Made by a program: the position numbers and the translations under genes
Assembly (NCBI GenBank): GCA_963281155.1
Contig: CAUJLY010000002.1
Coordinates: forward strand, 248,001-312,000
Direction of reading: 5' to 3'
DNA length: 64,000 nucleotides
DNA from: Rhabditophanes sp. KR3021
Taxonomy: Eukaryota > Nematoda > Chromadorea > Rhabditida > Alloionematidae
In this document: piece after piece, positions 44,664 through 59,972 of the stretch
How the letters are laid out: each line of letters starts with the position of its first letter
Position numbering within the stretch: position 1 is the first letter of the stretch
Notes under the pieces: generated by a model
Seen by the model: the letters and a program-made list of their open reading frames with translations, nothing else
What the model was told of the DNA's origin: nothing
Databases searched by the model: none

Positions 44664-46364
44664 TTATGTGAAGAATTCCATAAATACATCAAGATCCCCT
44701 TCGTTGTCGAGAGGCATTGTATTATTAAGTACTTCCGTTTTGGTTGAAGTGTCTAATGTATCAAATTGCGTAGGCTGCCCTGAAATATTGGCCACACTAT
44801 TATGTTCACCTACATTTAAGGAGCAATTCATAGATGATCTCGGATCTTGCTCATGCTTTACAATCATTCCCGACCCTTGTTGGCCAAGCAAAGGTGATGA
44901 TTTGGACGGGATTGGTTTAACTCCGATGGCTGTTTGAATCTCCCTAATTTCATTTACATCCATTCCAAGATTTTCCAGTGACATCAATTCCTCAAGTAAG
45001 GCTTCATCACTTAAATCCGCATATGATTCTACACCTTCCCCCTGAATTTCCTCTTCATTTTTCTTGAACAAACTCATTGTCACGCTATGTTCATTGTGAG
45101 TAACATCGTCCAGCATTTTATTAACAGCATCCTCATAAACCTTCCCACACCCATCAACAGTATTAAGAATGTCAAAAGTAAGTTCCGTATTTTCACGAGA
45201 TCCATAACAATTATATAGCATATCGGAATCTCTTTTCGTCATACTGGTCCATGTTGATTCATATTCAGGGGCAAAGGATGTAAAGGCGCCGTGGTTGAAG
45301 TAACTGACTGGGCCACGCCCTCGAGCCATTGGTTCGTAAGGTAAAATTAGACCGGCATTTCCTTTTTCTAGTCTGCCGACTAAATCACCAATCACGTATG
45401 TTTGTCTTTTTGATTCCCCAATTACATTTAAAGTGGTTGTGCCATCTTTATTATCTAAATAGGCCAATTTTGCGGCAAGATGTGAGTTCGTTGAAAGCGG
45501 TTTCCCATGCAGGAACTTTCTATCATCAGTCAGTGTGTTATTTTGAAACAGTGTACCCCCAGAAACAGGTAATTGGTTTCGGGTAGGCAGCGGTGGTAAT
45601 CCGATTTGTACATTTGAAACTTTGTTTCCAAAAGGTAATGAATATCTTAAATAAACAAGAAATTTGTCTGAGAAATAATATTTTGCTATTGTCTGCAATT
45701 TAACAGCAGCAAAGTAGTAAATTGAGGTGGGTGGATTGTAAGTCATCGCATTTTCCGATATTAAATTAACATCATGCCCCATTTCACTCATTTGAGTGTA
45801 ATCATTCTTTTCGATTTTCCCTGATATCGTTTGAAAATCCATGGGGTGTGTGATAATTTTGTCATATTCCGGCGCATCAGCCACTGATACAGGATAAGCA
45901 AAATATTCATCAGGGTCTTTTTTGGAAAGTTTCTTTAGAATGGCATTGCAATAAAGCTGAAAGGGACCAAGGATACGACAGTTCGAGGTAACTGGGGGAG
46001 TTTCAGCACATTCTTCTCTATACTCTGACTTGATTGACGTTGTTTCCCCACTTAACTTCATCCTTTTTTCCTCCATCGCTCTTTTTTCTTTTCTTGCTCG
46101 CTTCCGTTCACGTTTCGAACTACTAGACTCTGATTTATCTTCGAAATGGGACCTTTCATAAGTCGTTTCTCCGATTGGCGTGTGGTGTGTAAAAGAATTG
46201 AATACTAAAATGGTAAAAAGAAATAATTACGATATCACTAAACATGTAAACCTACATTCATCAGCACGGGGTCTTCCCTTCTTTCTACTAATAGAATTGG
46301 GTGTCAATGCCCTATCTTCTAATATTGATGACATTGAACAGTGATCAAACTTTAAGTGATCCAT
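44664..46364 (-). CDS. brd7/9 (swsn-9-like): Bromodomain protein BRD7/BRD9-like
   Basis: Exons 46364-46256 and 46204-44664 give 549 aa (human BRD9 597, BRD7 651). A basic N-terminal segment (SRKKGRPRADE, KRERKRARKEKRAMEEKRMK) is followed by a complete bromodomain at about residues 110-215. It begins LGPFQLYCNAILKKLSKKDP, carries FAYPVSVADAPEYDKIITHP and the acetyl-lysine Asn in SENAMTYNPPTSIYYFA. Downstream is the DUF3512 region (AAKLAYLDNKDGTTTLNVIG, GPVSYFNHGAFTSFAPEYES). BRD7/BRD9 are subunits of PBAF/ncBAF SWI/SNF remodellers; C. elegans SWSN-9 is the relative. Whether it is BRD7- or BRD9-type cannot be told. The acidic C-tail ends EGDLDVFMEFFT. Confidence 0.92.
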
Positions 46365-46829
46365 TGTGTTATTTCGAATAATTACAAACAATTTGATTTG
46401 ATTTTAAATAGCTTAGGTATTTGGAAAGCAATCTTTTATTTACTATATAAAGAGAGATATCGTTTAACAAACAAAGAGATGCTTATCACACTTCTTAGAC
46501 TACTCTGTACCAATGTTCGAAAAACTTTCCGTGTGAAAGTTTGCACTTGTTATAAAGTGAATATCTCACCTACATTTCCATCGAATAACATCAAAATTTA
46601 ACCTAAGAAATATTTATTTATCTAAATAATTATGCATGTAGCATTTCGAATTTCGCATAAGAAAAGCTAATTATAAAAGTTGAACAATAAATATGGAATA
46701 AATTATTGTGTACAAGTCAAGTGCAATAACAAAGAAACTTTCAAAAGCAATAAGCAAAAAAACACAAGATATAATTTAAGTATTTATTGGTGATGAAATA
46801 AGTTTAACAAATTAATAATTCTATTTATG
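46365..46829. other. Intergenic, nothing seen
   Basis: AT-rich region upstream of the bromodomain gene; no supported feature. Confidence 0.55.
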
Positions 46830-47147
46830 TTACATTATATTTTTAGCTTTCCTGTGTTGGAAACAGGTGGTATGAGGTCCCAGAAGAAGTGATGGCAACT
46901 TTAAAAGCCATCCTAGGTCTTTCATAATTTCATCACATTCCCTTGTTTGAATTTGCGTATGTTTCCCACATAGGAGTTTGATGGGGGACATTTGCTCGTT
47001 CTCCTTGATCTAACCTCAGATGCTTTAGTAGATTAGTAGATATCTAAAAAAATTGAATAAAGACTCCATTGGTTTGATAACATACCTGAGTGCAAAGAAA
47101 CCTTCATCGGGTGTTAAATAAGCAAAAGTGATACCTGAGCAGTATCA
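46830..47147 (-). pseudogene. Decayed coding remnant, perhaps GT14-type glycosyltransferase
   Basis: The minus strand reads SGITFAYLTPDEGFFAL up to a GTATGT donor, a 42-nt intron ending TTTTTTTAG, then coding-like sequence in more than one frame: NLLKHLRLDQGERANVPHQT, and in another frame CDEIMKDLGWLLKLPSLLLG ending at a stop at 46830. TPDEGFFA recalls the SPDE-x-FWAT block of core-2/I-branching glucosaminyltransferases (GT14), and DLGWLLKLPSL recalls their GDLPWLL-x-PSLFA block. Frames do not join, so it is a remnant. The family guess is weak. Confidence 0.35.
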
Positions 47148-47589
47148 TATCCAGCAGTTGTTTAAAAACTAATAATAAAAAGAATGACACAAATGGTTCC
47201 TATATACTTTTTAACGACCTCATATTCTTCCACATGATATCGTTTTAGTATTCAGAACTTATGATTTAGTTAGATAGTGAATAATAATTTGAATACCATT
47301 TTGGTTAAGTAACTGAAATTTATTTGGTTTTACCAAAGTTCACAAATCACCACAATTTCATACAGAATTGCTCTACGTTATTAAGTTCAACTTTTTAAGA
47401 AATGTGCACTATGATTATTCAAATTTGTCTTCTACTTAAAGGAAGTGTTTAATAAAAGTAAAACATTTATTATTTATTTTCGTCGCAAATCGTTTTGGTG
47501 GTGTAAGTGCTTACCATTTCGTAACTCCAATGACGGCAATTTGTATGAAACGATTGGTGGGCTACCAGGAGGATCTTATGCAAGAGCTG

Positions 47590-47841
47590 TGCAAAAGTGA
47601 TTATTGGTTGTGTCTGTGACCAATCGGATGAAATAGCAGCTCCAACTTGCCACTGCACTCCCGCATTTGCCATTCTCTCGAAAAAGAAGGAAATGACACT
47701 ACTCCACCTTTGCTCACTGCCAACAATTACATCTTTTGGGCATCGGCTAAATTTACATACAACTATTCGAGAAGAGCAAATCAACCTACTGACACATGCG
47801 ATTTGATCAGGTTTGGAGAGGGAGTAATGTTCTTGAAATAA
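47590..47841 (+). other. Coding-like stretch of unknown origin
   Basis: A + frame containing CHSLEKEGNDTTPPLLTANN then YIFWASAKFTYNYSRRANQP and a stop at 47841 has protein-like composition. The opposite strand also has a 104-codon frame (47784-47470) ending in an AATAAATAATAAA signal. I cannot tell which is real. The + version weakly resembles the N-terminal part of GT14 enzymes, whose possible C-terminal part lies nearby on the other strand. No leader, ATG context or splice structure supports a gene. Confidence 0.3.
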
Positions 47842-48683
47842 TATCTTTTAAATAATTATAATTTTATCGCCCATAATATACTTTCAATTCCAACCTACAC
47901 TTAGCAAATATTCTTTGTATCTGACTTAATGTTTTGTTCATTTTATCCCTGTATTACCAATTGAAATCAACTTCTCATATCTCTTGCCAAAATTACTTTT
48001 GCAACCCTAATCCAACCTATTTGCGTTCTTTCTATATCACAAAAGATCAAATTTGAGGAGCTAATGCATTCCCAAAACTTGACCCCTGTATTAAATTTAC
48101 CCAAATTCTTCTTATTTACTTGGTTTAATTGTGGCTACAAACTGAGTAGACATGCCATCAATCAAACCAACCCAAGTCTCTTTCTTTTATAAAAAACAGT
48201 TTGCCATTATTTTTGGTTTGTCTTTTTAATTTTTGATTATTGCCAAGTCTAATAAGGATATAATTAGGCAATGATGTTGCTCGATGGCCCATAAAAGACC
48301 CCTAAGATGAACCACAACGAAAGGTTGAATAACACATAAAATATCATCATCTATAATACCATCAGTTTATTATGAGCTTTTTATTAGTATTTATAGAATG
48401 ATGTGTAGCAATGATGTGCATATAATAATATGTATGCTTTAGGAGAACCCTTTACAGATGTTTAAGATTGAAAATGATTCAAACTTTTAATTTATTCGCA
48501 ATTTAAAAAGATCTAAACGATTAAGATAATTTATATCTTCCAACATTTAAACTGTATTTTTTGTTCGTATAAATTAGACATACAAAATAATAGTTTTGCA
48601 TGCACAGATACTATTTATTTATGATGCAACTTAGCATAAAGGGATATTTTTATATCTACTTCTGTTCCATCAATTTTACTAAA
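47842..48683. other. Intergenic, nothing seen
   Basis: About 840 bp of AT-rich sequence without a supported feature. Confidence 0.6.
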
Positions 48684-49801
48684 CTAATTCTTTTTAACTA
48701 AATCTCCTGAAAATGCAACGTCATTTTCTGAGGATACTTTACTGATTGAATTCTCTGATTTGATGATTTTAAATTGTGAAGGAGTTTTTTCAATTTCATT
48801 GTACGATGCCGATTTTCCAACTTCAGTTTCTTTTGGGCCTTTGACATGTTTCTTTGTGGAGCGTCTCTTACAAGGTTCCTTATTCACAGCCTTCTTTGTC
48901 ATCGCTTTCCCATCAAATGATTGTGTTTCTGTTAATGTGGTTTCACTGTTTGAGTGTGGAGTGGAGGTATTTTTTACTTCAGAAAGTGTAGTCGTACTCT
49001 TCCCTGCCCCCAAATATGATTCTTCGCCAGGAACAATAGCCATATTCCTGATATCTGAAGCTGTCACCCTAATCTTTTTCTCAGAAAATGTTCTTTGACC
49101 AGAAGTTTTAGAACCTTTATCAGTGAATCTCTTTTCAGAAGGTGTTGTTGGCAAAGTCTTATCAGAATTTGAAATGTCATATTTGATTTTTGGAAAAGAA
49201 TCGCTTCTTTGCTTCTTTTTACCATAATGGTAATTCTTGAGTCTCAAAGGAGATGCAATACTCTTTTTGGGAGGTGAGTAACAAACACTCAAAATACCAC
49301 CACTGCCTGTTTTGGAAATTGCTGGAGTCAATTCGGTTTCTAAATAACAATTAAATGTGTATGACAACGAAACTTACTCAAAAAAGAAGTGTCGGTGGTA
49401 GCGTCCAGACATCTCTCATTAAAAGAAGGTACAAAACCATTGCCGCCTACTGATTTACGAACAAGATTGGAAACAGCAATTACATTTAACTTCTTTTCGA
49501 TGCCTTCATCCAATTTATAATCTTTAGGAATGTAGATTACAATTGTTTTATTCATGTCCTCTTCATCTTTGGCATCGACACCACAATCACCACATTCTTG
49601 ATTTGAACAAAAACCTTTCTCCACAGCATCTACACACTTAGTTTGCTTTCCTCTGACTTCTTTGATGATTCTAATAAATTTAGAAGCCTGTTCTTCCATA
49701 AGCTGGATTTTGCTCTTTTTAAAGTCTCGCTTATGATAAGTAAACAGGCCCACGCCAATAATGAAAAGAACGGATGGAAAGAGAATGAATAAGACCCACA
49801 T
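48684..49801 (-). CDS. Single-pass membrane protein with disordered Ser/Thr/Lys-rich tail
   Basis: Exons 49801-49378 and 49339-48684 (38-bp intron) give 359 aa. The N-terminus MWVLFILFPSVLFIIGVGLF is a TM anchor or signal anchor followed by a basic YHKRDFKKSK. Next is a region with a Cys group (KCVDAVEKGFCSNQECGDCG), then a long low-complexity tail rich in Ser, Thr and Lys (KRRSTKKHVKGPKETEVGKS). Positive residues after the helix favour a cytosolic tail. No domain recognised. It starts 103 bp after the stop of DUS2 on the same strand, as in an operon, yet it also has its own TATAAATA 51 bp upstream of the ATG, so its mode of expression is open. Confidence 0.6.
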
Positions 49802-49844
49802 TTGAGATAAAGACTAAATGAAAGTCAATGATGACAAGGCAATA

Positions 49845-49852
49845 TATTTATA
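49845..49852 (-). promoter_or_regulatory. TATA-like box between DUS2 and the membrane protein gene
   Basis: TATAAATA on the minus strand, 51 bp before ATG 49801. A candidate acceptor CTTTCATTTAG also lies about 12 bp before that ATG. Confidence 0.4.
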
Positions 49853-49903
49853 GTTTAAACAGATAACTAAAAAACAAATTTAACAATCAAAATATTCAAA
49901 TTA

Positions 49904-51270
49904 TTATTCTTCCCACTCTCCTTCTAATTGGTCGCGAATGCCGAACGCGATGCATACACACAAAGATGCCACCTGTTCAGACATCCTCTTATTCATTTGA
50001 GCAACTCGACTTTGATGCTTTTCTCCATTCACTTCAATCGTTGTTTCCCAACGGCCATCGCTTTCTCTTTTCCAAGAAGAATAGGTGGGTTGTTTCCATT
50101 GCTTCACAAAACAATGATTTCTTAGGCAGCATTTAGGAGTTAGAGCTTTTTGGCACATACGAAGCTTTTTGGTTGGGAACGTGATATCATAGTACTTCAC
50201 ATCATTTACTTCCTCCATCTTTCTTTTTCTTGTTACAGGATCATTGTCTGTGTGGATTTTCTTCCAGTGAGTGAATCTGTCTTCCATATCCCAAGCCTTG
50301 CACATTGCGAGAACGCTTCCGGCTAAAGCAGTCTTCTGTCCTCGAGGGTCAAATTGTTGGGCACTGCCTAAAACTCGTTGAACCACATATTTGCACTGAG
50401 AAAAAGGTTCATCGTACTGACAGGAAGCTTCCAAGAAACGTTCAATTTCTTCTTTCATCTCCAGTTTTCCTTCTTTTCTGAAGATTGATGGATTGGACAG
50501 GGCTGCTCTGGCAATCAAAACTCCACTTGCCTTTGAATCTTCCCTGAACTTTTGGATGTCCTCATACTCCTTCACCACACCCGAACTTCCATTTGCTAAT
50601 ACTGGAATTGACAAATATTCAGCCACATCCCGAATCTCATCCACTCTATTTTGGTCGGTCGGCCTTTCTGAAACCCACCTTCCGTGAACCCCAATAGCTG
50701 CAACACCGCAAGATTGAACCATCTTTGCGAATTCAAGTGTTTCTTCTCTCTAAAAAGTTTAATTAAATACAAAACAATCGAGCACACCTTTTTGAATACA
50801 CGAATCTTCGCTGATACTGGAACTTGACTGTTTGCAACAAGTGCTGTCAGAATTTGTTTAGCTATGTCAGGCTCTGCCAAAAGCGCAGCTCCCATCCCAC
50901 CTGATATTGAAAATGGTTTAGGGCAGCCCATGTTAATATCTATGGCAGCGACGTCTCTTTCCAACATCTTAATCACATCAACCGACAATTCAGCGGATCG
51001 TGTACCAATCTGAAGCACACACTTATCCTTCTCCTTAATAGGATCAATCCTCAGCACAACCTCTGCATCATTCATAAAATCGACCGTCCCCAATCCTTTA
51101 TTCTCAATCCGCTTGCACATCAGCAATCTTTTGTCGACTATTTCTTCAGTGTAAGCCAAGTCTGCTCCATACTCCGTTGATAATACTCGTAGCGGAGTCC
51201 TTCCTGCTCGTACCATGGGCGCCAAACACACTTTGTCCCTATAAAAAGAGGAATCTCCAGCTCTGGACAT
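49904..51270 (-). CDS. dus2: tRNA-dihydrouridine(20) synthase DUS2
   Basis: Exons 51270-50788 and 50749-49904 give 442 aa. The first ATG in frame is 51270. The flavin TIM barrel shows VCLAPMVRAGRTPLRVLSTE, GADLAYTEEIVDKRLL, IDINMGCPKPFSISGGMGAA (catalytic Cys in NMGCPK), PVSAKIRVF, IGVHGRWVSERP and IPVLANGSSGV. The C-terminal double-stranded-RNA-binding domain, peculiar to animal DUS2, starts near TPKCCLRNHCFVKQWKQPTY and ends with MSEQVASLCVCIAF. It reduces U20 in the D-loop of cytosolic tRNAs using FMN and NADPH. It follows the RANBP9/10 gene on the same strand by about 290 bp and precedes the membrane-protein gene by 103 bp. Confidence 0.95.
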
Positions 51271-51557
51271 TTCGGTAGAACCAATTAGCAATACTAATTC
51301 AAATAAATTCAAAATGTTTTTATGTTCAAGCTACTTTACTCCAACGCCACTTGCCTTTCGTTGTGAAAGTATTTTTAATTCAAACACACACCCCCAACCT
51401 CCCCTATTTCTTATCAAAAGCAACCTAACCACAAAACAAGAACAAATAAATTTGATTTAATAAAAAGTTCATTTATTAACACTGTATAGAGGTCATTTAT
51501 AAGGAGGTCAATTTATTATACATAATATTTATTAAGACATTTACAAGATAAAATTTA

Positions 51558-53540
51558 TCAATTAACAGCATCTATTTCCATCCCTTCCGGTACTTCTTCA
51601 TTTGGTGAAAGTAATGTGGTCTTACCCTTGTACAGATCCCCGAAAATCAACTTTTCCGGTTCAGTGTATGATAGGCCCGTAAAATGTTCTGCCATCATCT
51701 TTCGAATGTTGTCGTTTCGGGTTAGCAGCTTGTGTAGGAGTGATTTGGTGTCGTTTGTGGTGTGGTGAGTTATTGCATTGTTTACGCAATACAGGATGAA
51801 GTTAGTGTCTTTTTCCGTTCCCAGGTAACTCCACTTTTCACACATCTCTACGGGAATTGTAAGCAAGTTGAAGACGTCACGCATTCTTCTTTCTAATTCA
51901 TTTGGAATGAGGGCCATTTCATTAGCTTTCCGGAAAATCATTCGACCAAAGACGACTGCGTCTTCGTAACTTCGGTATGATGCTAATTCCTTCATCCCAT
52001 AACTGAATGTCTTGGTTTTGTAGGTGATCAGGTTGGCTTTTTTGTTGTTCGAGGATAACTTGTGAAAACCATAAAATACTTCCTCCAAGCTTTTGCAACT
52101 GCCATTCATGCTTTCTCCAGACATACTTCCATTCATTTCTTCTTTCATGATTCCATTTTTGTCAGAGGAGCGTTTGTTTATTTTTCGGGAATTGAGTGTT
52201 AACTCATCATCAATTGCCGTTCTTTTAGTGGATAAACTTTTGCTGAGCCCGTTTGCTTTTAATGAATGTCCATTTGCCATATTCACATTATTCGGACCAA
52301 CCTCAACCACGCCATTTGCCTTCCCATTCTTCTTGCTCACTTCCTCCAAACCTATGTCAAGCAACTCCTGAATTAAGATCAACAATTCAAATTCCTTATT
52401 CGTTTCCATTAAGCCAGGATAAGAATGCATGATCTTCTTTCTAGCATAGTGCGTCTTGCGTCTACTGATTAGATCGGTGATCTCACTTAGGGTACTGGTG
52501 TCTTCGACCACTACACCAGCCGAACAAACGTCTTTGATTTCGGAATCAGAACAAAATTTGACATAGCTCTCCTTGAACCCTTCATTTTTTAACCAAGAAC
52601 CAACCGAATGCGACAGCCAAATGCCCTTTTCACGCCTTGGCAACGTCAACTTCTTGATGTCTTGAACAATTTGCTCCTCGACATCCCTCATATAGCCGAC
52701 AAAATCGAATAAAAAAGGTTTCTGGCCAAAGTTGGTGTCGACACACTCTGAGGGGGTCTTCAACCCGACAGAAGCGTAAATTCTCTGTTGCAAATCTACA
52801 TTCTTACATGCCACCCCCAAAAAATGTCCATTCTTGGTGTACCAAATTTCTTTCTTGACAAAGTCTATGCCACAACCTACGACGTCGCCAGTGGTGAATT
52901 TGGGTCCGTACGGGCTTCCACTGCTGCACCCTCGGAAGAAGTTGCCGTCGTCGCCGTGGTAGCCGTACGATTGGTCATCCCAGCCTGGCAGGCGCGACAT
53001 CGGGACCTATAATTAAAGGTAGATATATGTGAAGAGAGGCCAAATAAGTTTAATTGAATGTTGGGATAAGCCCTTAATGGTTAGAGTGCTATAAAATCGA
53101 TTCTTGAACCTTACACTAACTTTTTGTGTACAAAACCCAAACCCAATGCAGCACTCACGGCCTTTGTCAATAATAGTATTTTCATAGTAGAAGCAATTGG
53201 AAGAACGAGGAACAGGGACATCAGATCGAATGGCAGCACCTTCTTTTTGACTTTTGATATGAGTCCCACAGACTAGGCGAAGGCAGTCATAAGATACATA
53301 AATATGGTTGCACTTGTCATTTATATTCCATCTCTTCGGAATAGGTTCAGTGGCTTGATTGACGAATGGATACAACTTTGCTTGGTACGCCAAGAGGGGG
53401 ATGTCGCATTCGATGGCAAAGGTCGACCCCACATCCAGATACTTCTTGTACCGTTCCACTGTCTCGTCTAAACTTGCCCCAGCCACTGTTGAAGCATAGC
53501 GTGGAGGATCTCTTTCGTAAATATTGTGTTCACGATCCAT
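51558..53540 (-). CDS. ranbp9/10: RANBP9/RANBP10-type SPRY-LisH-CTLH protein
   Basis: Exons 53540-53121 and 53006-51558 give 622 aa; human RANBP10 has 620. The SPRY domain crosses the junction: CIGFGFCTQK | VPMSRLPGWDDQSYGYHGDD, followed by FTTGDVVGCGIDFVKKEIWY TKNGH and FGQKPFLFDFVGYMRD. LisH-like sequence (WLSHSVGSWLKNEGF) and a CTLH region (ARKKIMHSYPGLMETNKEF) follow, then a variable polar linker and a C-terminal CRA helix region (SYRSYEDAVVFGRMIFRKAN). These proteins are scaffold subunits of the CTLH/GID E3 ubiquitin ligase. The internal linker (NGKANGVVE...NGSMSGESMNGS) is low complexity. Confidence 0.93.
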
Positions 53541-54894
53541 TCAATATAAAATACACTTACTATGACACAAATAATAACAGCTGTTTATTGATTTGATAAT
53601 AAGTAAAATAAAATGGCTGTGGTAATAAGAGTGTAGTTTTTATGGACAACTCGAAATGAAGAGGTGTTTATTTGGAATTTGTAAAAGTCACAAATCTAGC
53701 ATTTAAAGTGATAACTCTAAAAAAAATACAATTAATGTAGGCACAAGACATCACAAACAAATGCACATCAAAAAAACCAAATAATGTAGACAATTAAGTT
53801 GTTCCGATCGTAAGGCAAATCATTTTTAAATATTGACCCACCCCACAACATATGAATGATGTGTTGGTTGGAGAAAGGATCCTTTATTTGGCCGTTCGGA
53901 AGGTCGTTAATAAAGGGGATAAAAGGAAATAGATGCCTAATATTTTACATATCGAATCACATTGTTGTGACCAGTATCATTTTAAGATATATTCAGTGGT
54001 AGAAAGTGTCACGTGACATTTTATGATAGAGTCTCTCTCTCCACAAATATGTGTTCTAATACAATATATCATTTCTTTGAATGAATACAACTTAAGTCTC
54101 AAAAAATGATATGGCTGAATATAAATGAAGAAAATACATCTTGTTAGGTGATAATGTTTGCTTTTATTATTTTAAAGAAATAAACGCATATTTTTGTGTA
54201 AAATAACATCAATGATAGTGATGTTACCATTGATTGTTGTTGTTTTCATGGACCTTCAATAACTTTTATATAGTTTACGTGTTGGAATGACTCTGATTAT
54301 TTAGACAACTTTTTTAATCAGCCAGCTTAAACTACATACTAAATAAATTTGGAGCACTCAGCATATCAGTCCTTCCAAGATTTAAAATAAATAACTAACA
54401 AATATTAATCCAAAGATGTAATTTGTATGTAACTTGATAGAGATGATTGTCAATTGGATATTTGGTTGAAAAAACATCTTGTGGACGGGATTGAATCTCT
54501 GGGCACAAAGTCGCCAAGTTTCGAATAAGCAATCTTAATCTTTGAGATGATATGTCTTTAAATGATTGAACATAAAAGATTAAATCTTTTTAAAGAAATA
54601 TTGGTGGAGTTTAGTCTGGTGGATTTGGAAATTTTATGGTATTGGATAAGTCTTCACATTTAAATAAAACTAAGTGAGTATCAAGGGTGTTTTTGTTAAT
54701 TTTTTTAATGATACCAAAATTTGTTTAAATTGATGTAAAGAACTCTTACAATTTTGAAAATAAATCGACCCATCGAACAAAGAATAGGTTGAAGGGTGAG
54801 AATTTACTTGAACTTTTTAATAAATGGATATATTTTAAACTGTATAACTTTATTTAAAAAAATATGTATTTATATTTGAATATTTAAGACGACA
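53541..54894. other. Intergenic, nothing seen
   Basis: About 1.35 kb of AT-rich sequence upstream of RANBP9/10 and downstream of PFKFB. No coding frame, repeat or RNA gene supported. Confidence 0.6.
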
Positions 54895-58608
<3,714 letters not shown>

Positions 58609-58635
58609 TGCACGTGACCACAAAAATTGTAGGAA

Positions 58636-58781
58636 ACTGAAAGCAAACGGCAACATTAAATGGCATGAGTTTGGGTGAGATGATGAAAGCAATGTCTACA
58701 AAAATGACATCCACTTAATAAAATATAATAACAATCATCAATAACACACTAAGAAATTAACAATAGCTAGCGCTTTTTATT
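58636..58781 (-). promoter_or_regulatory. NAC-alpha/PFKFB intercistronic signals
   Basis: AATAAA (58781-58776) of NAC-alpha is followed 140 nt later by TTTGCTTTCAG, an acceptor-like site ending at 58637, 27 bp before the PFKFB exon 1a ATG. This is the layout of a trans-spliced nematode operon. Confidence 0.45.
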
Positions 58782-58838
58782 CAGATAAAGAGTCACCAAA
58801 AAACAATATTAGATTTTGACAAAGTATATTGTGTACTT

Positions 58839-59972
<1,134 letters not shown>

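Noticed and set aside
47470..47784. 104-codon minus frame ending at AATAAATAATAAA
   Set aside because: No leader, domain or upstream signal, and the + strand is equally open. Left unassigned.
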